Origin: Thermotogota bacterium
GTDB taxonomy: Bacteria; Thermotogota; Thermotogae; Thermotogales; Fervidobacteriaceae
DNA length: 48,929 bases
Assembly (NCBI GenBank): GCA_030550315.1
Contig: JAUQPP010000007.1
Span: 1 to 48,929 of the forward strand
Direction: 5' to 3'
A model generated the notes under the pieces. That model was not told where the DNA came from. It saw only the letters and a program-made list of their open reading frames with translations, and did no database searches. This document shows positions 8,560 to 16,881 of this stretch, one piece after another; position 1 is the stretch's first letter, and the number at the start of each line of letters is the position of its first letter. Both the position numbers and the translations under genes were made by a program.

Positions 8560-10306
8560 GTTTTTGTTTAGATACTTGTTACTCATTGTTGTGACCATCG
8601 GACTTGTTGCTTTTCAGTCGGTGATTAACCTCTACCTACCGGATTTGATGTCCGACATCGTCGACAAAGGTGTGGTCAGGGGCGATACAGCATACATTTG
8701 GCAAGTTGGCAGGAAGATGCTATTGTACTCATTCTTGGCCATCACCGCTTCGATTTTGGCAAGTTACACTTCATCGGTTGTGAGCATGGGTGTTGGACGA
8801 GACTTGAGGGAAGCGATGTTTTCAAAAATCATGTCTTTTTCTATGGAAGAGATTAATAAATTCAGCCCCTCTTCACTTTTGACGCGCACGACGAACGATG
8901 TAGTCCAAATCCAGCAAGCATTGGTGATGGTGCTGCGGATGGTGGTCATGGCACCGGTGATGGCAGTTGGGAGTATCATCATGGCTGTCCAAAAGGATGC
9001 GAAACTCACGGGCGTTTTGTTTATTTCCATTCCAGTAATGCTCGGAGGATTGGGTGTTATCGCAGGGTTTGCGATACCTTGGTTTAAGAGCTTGCAGCGA
9101 AAGATAGATAACCTCAACACGGTGGTCCGCGAGCGTATCACCGGTATCAGAGTCATAAGGGCCTTCAACAAAGAGGATAGGGAAATTGAAAGGTTTTCGT
9201 CGGTGAACACTGATCTTGTCAGAACCGCACTAAAGATAAATCGAATTGCCGCGTTTCTCTTTCCGTATATGATGATTGTGATGAACTATACCATGATATT
9301 CATTATCTGGTTTGGTGCCAAGCAGATCGATGCTGGTAAGTTACAGGTTGGTCAAATGATGGCGATAATGCAGTACGCAATGCAAACGATGTTTTCATTT
9401 ATCATGATATCGGTTATATTCATCTTCCTGCCTCGTGCATCGGTATCGGCCAGGAGGATTAAGGAGGTACTCTCTGTCGAGCCGAAGGTTAAGGAGGGTG
9501 AGCGTGCTACACCAACTTGGTATGAATCGGGACGTAAGGAGATGCTGGAGGCTGGATTGGTAGAGTTCGAGAATGTATCCTTCATTTATCCAGGTGCAGC
9601 TGAGCCAGTACTCAAAGATATTTCCTTCTGTGCGCAACCGGGAAAGGTGACCGCAATCATCGGTGCCACTGGCTCTGGTAAAACGACACTTTTGAATCTT
9701 ATTCCGCGTCTCTACGATGTTTCGAGTGGTTCGGTGAAGATAGACGGCGTTGATGTCAAAGAAATACCGTTTAGTGTTCTGCGAAGGAGTATAGGATACG
9801 CAACTCAGAGGGCATATGTTTTCTCCGGCACAATAAGGGAGAACATCAGATTTGGTAGGGAATGGGTTACCGACGAAATGGTTGAGCGAGCAGCCCAGAT
9901 AGCGCAAGTTATGGAATTTGCCGAAAAGTATCCAGAGAAATTGGACCATTACTTAGAACAAGCCGGTGTAAATCTCTCGGGTGGTCAAAAGCAGCGCATC
10001 TCCATAGCGCGTGCAGTTGCTGGCCAGCCGAAGATCTACCTTTTCGATGACACGTTCAGTGCACTTGACTTTAAAACAGATGCGAAGATACGTCTGCGCC
10101 TCTTTAATGAGATCAAGGACGCCACGGTGATTGTTGTTGCGCAGCGTGTGGCGACGATTATGCATGCGGACCAGATTATCGTGTTACACAACGGCAAAAT
10201 AGTAGGTATTGGTAAACATCGAGATTTATTGGAAAATTGTGAGATTTATCGTGATATCGTTATTTCACAACTTGACGTGGAAGAGTTTGAAGCTCAGGGT
10301 AGGTGA
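8552..10306 (+). CDS. ABC exporter half-transporter, TM287-like subunit with degenerate NBD
   Basis: ABC TM domain + NBD: GATGSGKTTLLNLI (Walker A), LSGGQKQRISIARA, Walker B IYLFDDTFSALD (Asp in place of Glu), VAQRVATI (Gln in place of switch His). Confidence 0.95.
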   Translation: MSRFLFRYLLLIVVTIGLVAFQSVINLYLPDLMSDIVDKGVVRGDTAYIWQVGRKMLLYSFLAITASILASYTSSVVSMGVGRDLREAMFSKIMSFSMEEINKFSPSSLLTRTTNDVVQIQQALVMVLRMVVMAPVMAVGSIIMAVQKDAKLTGVLFISIPVMLGGLGVIAGFAIPWFKSLQRKIDNLNTVVRERITGIRVIRAFNKEDREIERFSSVNTDLVRTALKINRIAAFLFPYMMIVMNYTMIFIIWFGAKQIDAGKLQVGQMMAIMQYAMQTMFSFIMISVIFIFLPRASVSARRIKEVLSVEPKVKEGERATPTWYESGRKEMLEAGLVEFENVSFIYPGAAEPVLKDISFCAQPGKVTAIIGATGSGKTTLLNLIPRLYDVSSGSVKIDGVDVKEIPFSVLRRSIGYATQRAYVFSGTIRENIRFGREWVTDEMVERAAQIAQVMEFAEKYPEKLDHYLEQAGVNLSGGQKQRISIARAVAGQPKIYLFDDTFSALDFKTDAKIRLRLFNEIKDATVIVVAQRVATIMHADQIIVLHNGKIVGIGKHRDLLENCEIYRDIVISQLDVEEFEAQGR

Positions 10307-10312
10307 GGGAAC

Positions 10313-12202
10313 ATGGAAAGAAGGGAATCGTTGGATTCGAAAAGACCCATCCGAAGGGGGCCCATGGGACCTACTGGAGGTCCAGCGTTCGCCAGAGGTG
10401 GGGAGAAACCGCGAGATTTTAGAAAAGCAATAAGAATGCTCCTTAGGTTCTTGAGACCGTACATGCTTGCGATAGTACTTGCAGTGCTAGTCACTGTCGT
10501 TGCCACGATACTCACCATCCGTGCACCGAAGATAATGGGAGAGGCAACAACGGAAATATTCAGGGTTATCATGCTCAGAAAGACACCATTTGCTGGCTTT
10601 TTGAACACGAAGATGAATTTTGAAAAAATTCTTAGGGTGCTTTTAAACGTGTCAATACTTTACACCGTTGCTAGTTTACTCAACTTTGCTCAGGGGCTTA
10701 TTATGGCTGAGGTCTCTCAAAGGGTCGTCAAAAAGATGCGTGAGGATGTTAACGGGAAGTTGAAGAAACTACCGTTGAAGTTTTACGACTCACGCCCACA
10801 TGGTGATGTGATAAGTAGGGTGAGTAACGACATTGACCTGATAAGTAACACGCTTCAGCAAAGCTTAACGCAGTTCATCTCTGGTGTTGTGTCAATCATC
10901 GGTATCGTGTACATGATGTTCACCATTAGTCCCCGCCTGACGTTCTTAACACTTATCACGTTACCCCTTAGCGTGCTTGTTACTGTTCTGACAGCAAAAC
11001 ACTCGCAGAGATTTTTCTCAAAACAGCAAAGATACCTCGGTGACTTGACCGGTTTGGCTGAGGAAGTTTACAGTGGTCTTGTCGTTGTGAAAGTCTACGG
11101 TAAGGATAAGCAAGAGCTTGAAAAATTTAAACGTATCAACCGTGAGCTGTACAGTGCAAGTCACAAGGCGCAGTTTATCTCAGGAACGATTATGCCGTTG
11201 ATGAATTTCATAGGAAACGTGGGGTATATTATAGTTGCCGTTGGTGGCGGAATTCTAGTGACGAAAAAGATGATAACAATTGGGGATGTCCAGGCGTTTA
11301 TCCAATACTCAAGACAGTTCACACAACCCATCATTCAGATAGCGAACATTGTGAACATGATACAATCAACGCTTGCAGCTTCGGAACGCGTCTTTGAAAT
11401 TCTTGAAGAGGAAGAGGAAAAACCGGACCATGAAAATGCAATCGAACTTGAGTCGGTCCGTGGTGATGTGAGTTTTGAAAATGTCTGGTTTTCTTACGTT
11501 CCCGGTAAGACAGTAATTGATGGATTGTCTATAGATGTGAAGAGCGGTCAAAAGGTTGCAATTGTGGGACCTACGGGGGCAGGTAAAACAACGCTCGTGA
11601 ATCTGCTGATGAGGTTTTACGAAATACAGGGTGGAAGCATCAAGGTGGACGGAGTTGATATAAGGGACATTAAAAAATACAACTTGCGGCGTCACTTTGG
11701 GATGGTTCTCCAGGATACCTGGCTCTTTTCCGGTACGATAAGGGAGAACATTGCCTATGGAAAACCGGATGCAAGCTTTGACGAAATTGTGAACGCGGCA
11801 AAACTTGCTCAAGTTCACCATTTCATTATGGCGATGCCGGAGGGATACGATACGAAAATCAGCGACGATGCAACGAATATTTCGGCGGGAGAGAAGCAAC
11901 TCATCACTATTGCGCGTGCTTTTTTGGTCGATCCTGATATCCTCATACTTGACGAAGCAACCAGCAACGTTGACACACTTACAGAGCTCTACATCCAACG
12001 TGCACTCAAAGAACTTATGAAGGGGCGCACTGCGTTTGTCATTGCACACAGACTCTCAACAATCAAAGACGCGGATATTATTCTGGTGATGAACGAAGGA
12101 AAAATTATCGAAGTTGGTCGACATCGTGAGTTGATAGAAAAGAATGGCTTTTACGCGGAGATGTACAGGAGTCAGTTTTTAGGGGCTATCGTGGAGGCTT
12201 GA
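10313..12202 (+). CDS. ABC exporter half-transporter, TM288-like subunit
   Basis: GPTGAGKTTLVNLLMRFY, ISAGEKQLITIARA (divergent signature), ILILDEATSNVD, IAHRLSTI. Confidence 0.95.
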   Translation: MERRESLDSKRPIRRGPMGPTGGPAFARGGEKPRDFRKAIRMLLRFLRPYMLAIVLAVLVTVVATILTIRAPKIMGEATTEIFRVIMLRKTPFAGFLNTKMNFEKILRVLLNVSILYTVASLLNFAQGLIMAEVSQRVVKKMREDVNGKLKKLPLKFYDSRPHGDVISRVSNDIDLISNTLQQSLTQFISGVVSIIGIVYMMFTISPRLTFLTLITLPLSVLVTVLTAKHSQRFFSKQQRYLGDLTGLAEEVYSGLVVVKVYGKDKQELEKFKRINRELYSASHKAQFISGTIMPLMNFIGNVGYIIVAVGGGILVTKKMITIGDVQAFIQYSRQFTQPIIQIANIVNMIQSTLAASERVFEILEEEEEKPDHENAIELESVRGDVSFENVWFSYVPGKTVIDGLSIDVKSGQKVAIVGPTGAGKTTLVNLLMRFYEIQGGSIKVDGVDIRDIKKYNLRRHFGMVLQDTWLFSGTIRENIAYGKPDASFDEIVNAAKLAQVHHFIMAMPEGYDTKISDDATNISAGEKQLITIARAFLVDPDILILDEATSNVDTLTELYIQRALKELMKGRTAFVIAHRLSTIKDADIILVMNEGKIIEVGRHRELIEKNGFYAEMYRSQFLGAIVEA

Positions 12203-12233
12203 GAATTTTGGGTGCGAAAGGAACGTATTTTTC

Positions 12234-12262
12234 TTGCATCTGGGATAGTTTTTTGGTATAAT
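12234..12262 (+). promoter_or_regulatory. Sigma-A-like promoter upstream of the udg-dtxR-galE-rarA cluster
   Basis: TTGCAT, 17-bp spacer, TATAAT. Confidence 0.7.
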
Positions 12263-12268
12263 AAAATT

Positions 12269-12279
12269 GTTAGACTAAC
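12269..12279. promoter_or_regulatory. Candidate DtxR-type operator core
   Basis: GTTAGACTAAC, a perfect 5+1+5 palindrome just downstream of the -10 element; resembles the GTTAGnCTAAC core of DtxR/IdeR boxes. Confidence 0.5.
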
Positions 12280-12301
12280 TTTGTTAAAATGGGGGTAGCT
12301 G

Positions 12302-12928
12302 ATGAAGAAAGAAGAATTGATGCAAATTGTCGAAGAGCGAATAAGGAATTGTCAGGATTGCCCACTTGGGCTTCTAAGAACAAACGCTGTGCCGGGTGAG
12401 GGAAATTTGTACACACCAATAATGTTTGTTGGCGAAGGTCCCGGGGAAGAAGAAGACCTCCAAGGACGTCCGTTTGTTGGAAAGGCAGGACAGTTGCTCA
12501 CAAAAATCCTGGAATCCGTTAGCATAAGGCGTGAAGATGTGTACATAACGAACGTTGTGAAGTGTAGGCCTCCGAACAATCGAGTGCCCACTTCGCTTGA
12601 AATTCAGTCTTGTTCTCATTATCTGCTCGCCCAAATCGAGATAATTACCCCGCGAATGATAGTACCGCTTGGGGCAACGGCAGCATCATTCTTCTTGGGA
12701 ACGCAGGAATCGATAACGAAGATTAGGGGTACGGAGTTTCGATGGAAGGGTGATATCATCGTATTTCCCATGTTCCATCCAAGTTACTTGTTGAGGAATC
12801 CCTCAAAAGAGAAAGGGAGTCCAAAGGATTTGACGTGGCAGGATATCAAAAAGGTAAGAAGGTACTACGACGAGTTCTCAATTGGTAAGAAATACACGGA
12901 TAAGGAGGAAAAACAAGGTGAAGGTTAA
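12302..12928 (+). CDS. Type-4 uracil-DNA glycosylase
   Basis: CQDCPLGLLRTNAVPGEGN, MFVGEGPGEEEDLQGRPFVGKAGQLL, ITNVVKCRPPNNR, FPMFHPSYLLRN; Fe-S cysteines. Confidence 0.93.
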   Translation: MKKEELMQIVEERIRNCQDCPLGLLRTNAVPGEGNLYTPIMFVGEGPGEEEDLQGRPFVGKAGQLLTKILESVSIRREDVYITNVVKCRPPNNRVPTSLEIQSCSHYLLAQIEIITPRMIVPLGATAASFFLGTQESITKIRGTEFRWKGDIIVFPMFHPSYLLRNPSKEKGSPKDLTWQDIKKVRRYYDEFSIGKKYTDKEEKQGEG

Positions 12929-13502
12929 TAGGGAAAGCAAAGAAAACGTGGAAATCAAGGCGTCGACGGAAAATGTTGACAAAGTCTCCGAGAGAAACGA
13001 AAAGCACGAATCAAAACTTACGCCAACGGTAATGAGTTATATTTCTGCTATCTATAATCTTGTTGAAAAAGAAGGTGTTGCTCGCGTTTCGGATATTGCA
13101 AGGTCAAGAAGTGTTTCGTACGCGAGTGCAACGAATGCGGTCAAGAAACTTGTTGAGTTAGGGTTAGTCGAACACAGAAGGTATGGTTTTGTAAAACTCA
13201 CAAGTCGGGGACTTAGGATAGCCCAGATGTTGAGATCCGGGGAGGCACGGATAAAATACTTTTTCATGTACGTTGTGGGAATTCCTGAGAAGAAAGCACA
13301 GCAAATTGCGAGTTTAATGGTATACGATTTGGATGCGGACACTCGGCGTAAGTTGAGGAAGTTTTATTCGATAATGATTGACTTCACGAAGGATAAGGCG
13401 GAGGAGCTTGAGAAATTTATAAAAGAGCATCGTGCTTCACTTGAACTGCCAGAAGAGGTTTACAAACTCAAAGATAAGATTAAGGAGGACGATGTTGAAT
13501 GA
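12918..13502 (+). CDS. DtxR-family metal-dependent transcriptional regulator
   Basis: MSYISAIYNLVEKEGVARVSDIARSRSVSYASATNAVKKLVELGLVEHRRYGFVKLTSRG. Start inferred at the GTG near 12918 rather than the ORF-track start at 12882. Confidence 0.8.
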   Translation: MKVNRESKENVEIKASTENVDKVSERNEKHESKLTPTVMSYISAIYNLVEKEGVARVSDIARSRSVSYASATNAVKKLVELGLVEHRRYGFVKLTSRGLRIAQMLRSGEARIKYFFMYVVGIPEKKAQQIASLMVYDLDADTRRKLRKFYSIMIDFTKDKAEELEKFIKEHRASLELPEEVYKLKDKIKEDDVE

Positions 13503-14434
13503 GCAAAGTACTTGTAACCGGAGGAGCGGGATTCATAGGTTCGCATGTTACGGATAAACTTGTAGAACTTGGGCACGAGGTTGTTGTCGTGGATAATCTC
13601 TCAACCGGTAAGAGAGAGAACGTAAATCCGAAGGTAAGATTTTACAAAATAGATATCTCTGATGGAGAAGCAATTTTCAAGCTCTTTGCGGAAGAGAAAT
13701 TTGAGTACGTTTTCCATTTAGCAGCTCAGGCAAGCGTTGCTGTTTCAGTTAAGGACCCGGTTAAGGATGCAATGTGGAATATTGTCGGCAGTTTGAATTT
13801 AATAAAGGCGTCTGTGGAAAGTGGCGTTAAGAAGTTCATCTTTTCCTCAACAGGTGGGGCCATATACGGTGAAGATGTGAAAATATTCCCAACGCCAGAA
13901 AGTGTGTTTCCGCAACCAATGTCACCGTATGGGATTGCAAAATTCACTGTGGAAAATTACCTTAGATTCTTTGGAAAGGAATTTGATTTGAATTACACCA
14001 TACTGAGGTATGGTAATGTTTACGGTCCGAGGCAAGACCCGTACGGTGAAGCTGGAGTCGTCGCCATCTTCACACAACGAATGCTCAAAGGAGAGGACTG
14101 TACCATATTTGGTGATGGCGAATATGTACGCGACTACATTTACGTTGAGGATGTGGTTGACGCAAACATCAAGGCTATGGAACGCGGTGATAAACAGGTT
14201 TTGAATATAGGTACCGCAACTGGAACTACCACAAACGAATTGTTCAAGATATTGAAGAAACTCACGGGCTACAAAAAAGAGCCCGTTTATGGTCCGCATA
14301 GGAAAGGAGATATTCGAAAAAGTGTTCTGTGTTACAATCGTGCATGGATAGAATTAAAATGGGAACCAAAATATTCTCTCGAGGAAGGACTGAGGAAAAC
14401 TGTTGAGTGGTTTAAGCGAAATCTTACGGCCTGA
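13499..14434 (+). CDS. galE: NAD-dependent epimerase/dehydratase (UDP-glucose 4-epimerase-like)
   Basis: VLVTGGAGFIGSHVTDKLVELGHEVVVVDNLSTG, VFHLAAQASV, SSTGGAIYGE, YGIAKFTVENY, RYGNVYGPRQDPYGEAG. Confidence 0.88.
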   Translation: MSKVLVTGGAGFIGSHVTDKLVELGHEVVVVDNLSTGKRENVNPKVRFYKIDISDGEAIFKLFAEEKFEYVFHLAAQASVAVSVKDPVKDAMWNIVGSLNLIKASVESGVKKFIFSSTGGAIYGEDVKIFPTPESVFPQPMSPYGIAKFTVENYLRFFGKEFDLNYTILRYGNVYGPRQDPYGEAGVVAIFTQRMLKGEDCTIFGDGEYVRDYIYVEDVVDANIKAMERGDKQVLNIGTATGTTTNELFKILKKLTGYKKEPVYGPHRKGDIRKSVLCYNRAWIELKWEPKYSLEEGLRKTVEWFKRNLTA

Positions 14435-15623
14435 AAGTTTTGAGAATTTTGTTGGGCAAGAGCATCTGTTCGGCGCAGGTGCTCTTCTACGTTTAGCAAT
14501 AGAGCAAGATAACCTATTTTCGGCCATCTTGTACGGACCTCCCGGATGTGGAAAGTCATCCGTTGCTAGAATAATAAAGAAATACACGAGTTACGAGGTT
14601 GTTCACCTGAATGGGGCATTTTTGAAAGTCGAAGAAGTTAAAAAGTGGGAAGAGTACGCTTACAGTTTTCGCGGGATAAAGAAAATACTGTTGTTCGTTG
14701 ATGAAATTCATCGCCTCAACAAAAAGCAGCAAGATGTCTTTCTCCCCGGTATTGAAACAGGAACGTACGTTCTTATTGGAACGACAACCGAGTCTCCGCA
14801 GCATACGATAAATCCAGCCCTACTTTCACGTTGCAGAGTCCTGCGGTTTAAGAAGCTCTCCAATGAAGAACTTCGTGCGGTAATATCTCGTGCCGTAGGT
14901 TACTTAAACGTGGAAATCGATGAGAACGTTCTTAAATACATTTTGGAAAACGCAAACGGTGATGCACGTTTTGCTCTCAGTACATACGAACTTCTTGCAA
15001 ATATTGCGAAGGTAAAAGGTAAACAAGTTATCGATGTTGAAATTCTTCAACTTTACGCTGGTGAAGAATATTTCAAGTACGCCGATTCAGAGCACTATAA
15101 CCTTGCTTCCGCGTTCATCAAGAGTGTCAGGGGCAGTGATCCTGACGCTGCACTTTACTATATGGCGAGGATGTTGAACGGTGGTGAAGATCCGAGGTTT
15201 ATTGCACGAAGGCTTGTAATTCTTGCAAGTGAGGACATCGGTCTTGCGGATCCTTTCGCGCTAGTATTGGCCGTTGCGACTATGCAAGCAGTTGAGATGG
15301 TGGGAATGCCGGAGTGTATCTTGAACTTGGCCGAATGTGTGATTTACCTCTCCCTGGCACCGAAAAGCAATTCGAGTTACCTTGCTATCAACAGAGCCAA
15401 GGATATAGCAAGAAAGACGATGACTTTACCGGTACCAAAGTATCTGCGTAACGTAGAAGATAGTACTTACAAATATCCTCACGACTACGGTGGATTTGTA
15501 AATCAGGACTACCTTCCCGAAGAACTCCGGACACAAAGGTTCTATTTACCCAAGGAAATTTCAAAAGAAAGGAAAATTGCGGAAATCTACAAGAAAATTT
15601 GGCCCGATAGAGTTGAAGGTTGA
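14403..15623 (+). CDS. rarA: Replication-associated recombination protein A (RarA/MgsA AAA ATPase)
   Basis: LRPESFENFVGQEHLFG, LYGPPGCGKSSVARII, LLFVDEIHRLNKKQQDVFLPGIETG, IGTTTESPQHTINPALLSRC, KYPHDYGGFVNQDYLPEEL. Confidence 0.93.
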   Translation: MSGLSEILRPESFENFVGQEHLFGAGALLRLAIEQDNLFSAILYGPPGCGKSSVARIIKKYTSYEVVHLNGAFLKVEEVKKWEEYAYSFRGIKKILLFVDEIHRLNKKQQDVFLPGIETGTYVLIGTTTESPQHTINPALLSRCRVLRFKKLSNEELRAVISRAVGYLNVEIDENVLKYILENANGDARFALSTYELLANIAKVKGKQVIDVEILQLYAGEEYFKYADSEHYNLASAFIKSVRGSDPDAALYYMARMLNGGEDPRFIARRLVILASEDIGLADPFALVLAVATMQAVEMVGMPECILNLAECVIYLSLAPKSNSSYLAINRAKDIARKTMTLPVPKYLRNVEDSTYKYPHDYGGFVNQDYLPEELRTQRFYLPKEISKERKIAEIYKKIWPDRVEG

Positions 15624-16323
15624 GAATTATCAGCGTTATCGAAGCTGGGGTGCGTAGGTAGTAATTGTCTAAAGAAATTGCTTAGCCTAATCGACACGAG
15701 AGACAATTTGAAGAGACTCAACTCACGTGATGGAAATCACGTAAACCACCGTTGAAAAGTTAAATAAGGTTTGCACGTAAATAGCGTAGTTTACGAATCC
15801 TCCGGAAAAGATAACTTACAAGGCACTAAGAAGGAATTGTACTTGTTTGAGTGGTCAAGGCGTAACTTAGATGGGCCTCATCTTGACTATAGACGTGTTG
15901 ACCTAAGGAAAAGACTAGAGAAGGAGAGAAATTATTGTTTGTCGGGATTGCCGCAACAGTTGGTATAAGCGAAAGTGGCTGATTTTTGAGCTCTTCTTTT
16001 TCTGATTCAGCAATTTCAATTATTTAACTTAGAGCATACCATCAAATCATCGCGAACCAAGAAAACCCAAATGAGGTTTTGCAAAATACGCTGAAATAGA
16101 AATACCTCAAAAAATGGCAGTAGTTCACAAACAACGATGAGACTCGGAAAGGCGATATGATAGGTTAACTGGTGGTAATTACTCTCAGTTGTAGGTAAAA
16201 CAACGACATATACGGACAACAGTTGCACAGCGTGAAACTCTAGAAGCGTTTAAGTGTGGAAATCTTCAGATGCTTGGAATTTTATAAAGTTCAATTTTTA
16301 GAAAGGGAGTGGAGGTTACGAAG

Positions 16324-16878
16324 ATGATGGAATTAGTTCTTCAAAGCGTGATGATTATCTTCAAGAATTCAGATATCACTAAAGAGAACGTCGACGCCAT
16401 TGTGAACGCCGCAAATTCGTATTTAAAACACGGTGGAGGAGTTGCTGGAGCAATAGTTAAGGCTGGAGGATACGAAATTCAGCTTGAAAGTGATGAATAT
16501 GTTTCCAAACACGGACCGATTCCCCCTGGAGGGGTAGCTGTTACAAGTGCTGGAAGGTTGCCTGCTAAGTTCATAATTCATACTGTTGGTCCGGTAGGGA
16601 ATTCTGCGGATGGCGATGAAATTCTAAGAAATTGTTTTATCAACGTGTTCAATGCGGCCAAGAATCTATCAATAAAATCAATTGCCATTCCATTTATTGG
16701 AACGGGAATATTTGGCTATCCGGTTGAGCGATTTATTAAGGTTGTAAGTAACCTCCTTCCAGAGTACTTCAAAAATTACACGGGTCCACTCGAGACGGTT
16801 ATTTTTTGCGATATAGACCGCGAGAAGATTGAAAAACTCTACGAAGCGCTCAAAAAAGTTTTCATAAATCCGCTCTAA
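16324..16878 (+). CDS. Macro domain protein (ADP-ribose binding / O-acetyl-ADP-ribose deacetylase-like)
   Basis: NSDITKENVDAIVNAANSYLKHGGGVAGAIVKAGG, GGVAVTSAGRLPAKFIIHTVGP, IAIPFIGTGIFGYPVERF. Start chosen inside the 16309 ORF. Confidence 0.9.
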   Translation: MMELVLQSVMIIFKNSDITKENVDAIVNAANSYLKHGGGVAGAIVKAGGYEIQLESDEYVSKHGPIPPGGVAVTSAGRLPAKFIIHTVGPVGNSADGDEILRNCFINVFNAAKNLSIKSIAIPFIGTGIFGYPVERFIKVVSNLLPEYFKNYTGPLETVIFCDIDREKIEKLYEALKKVFINPL

Positions 16879-16881
16879 ACT

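Noticed and set aside
11366-12049. 227-aa minus-strand ORF opposite the second ABC subunit
   Set aside because: Antisense shadow of a strongly supported coding region; the translation has no recognisable motifs.
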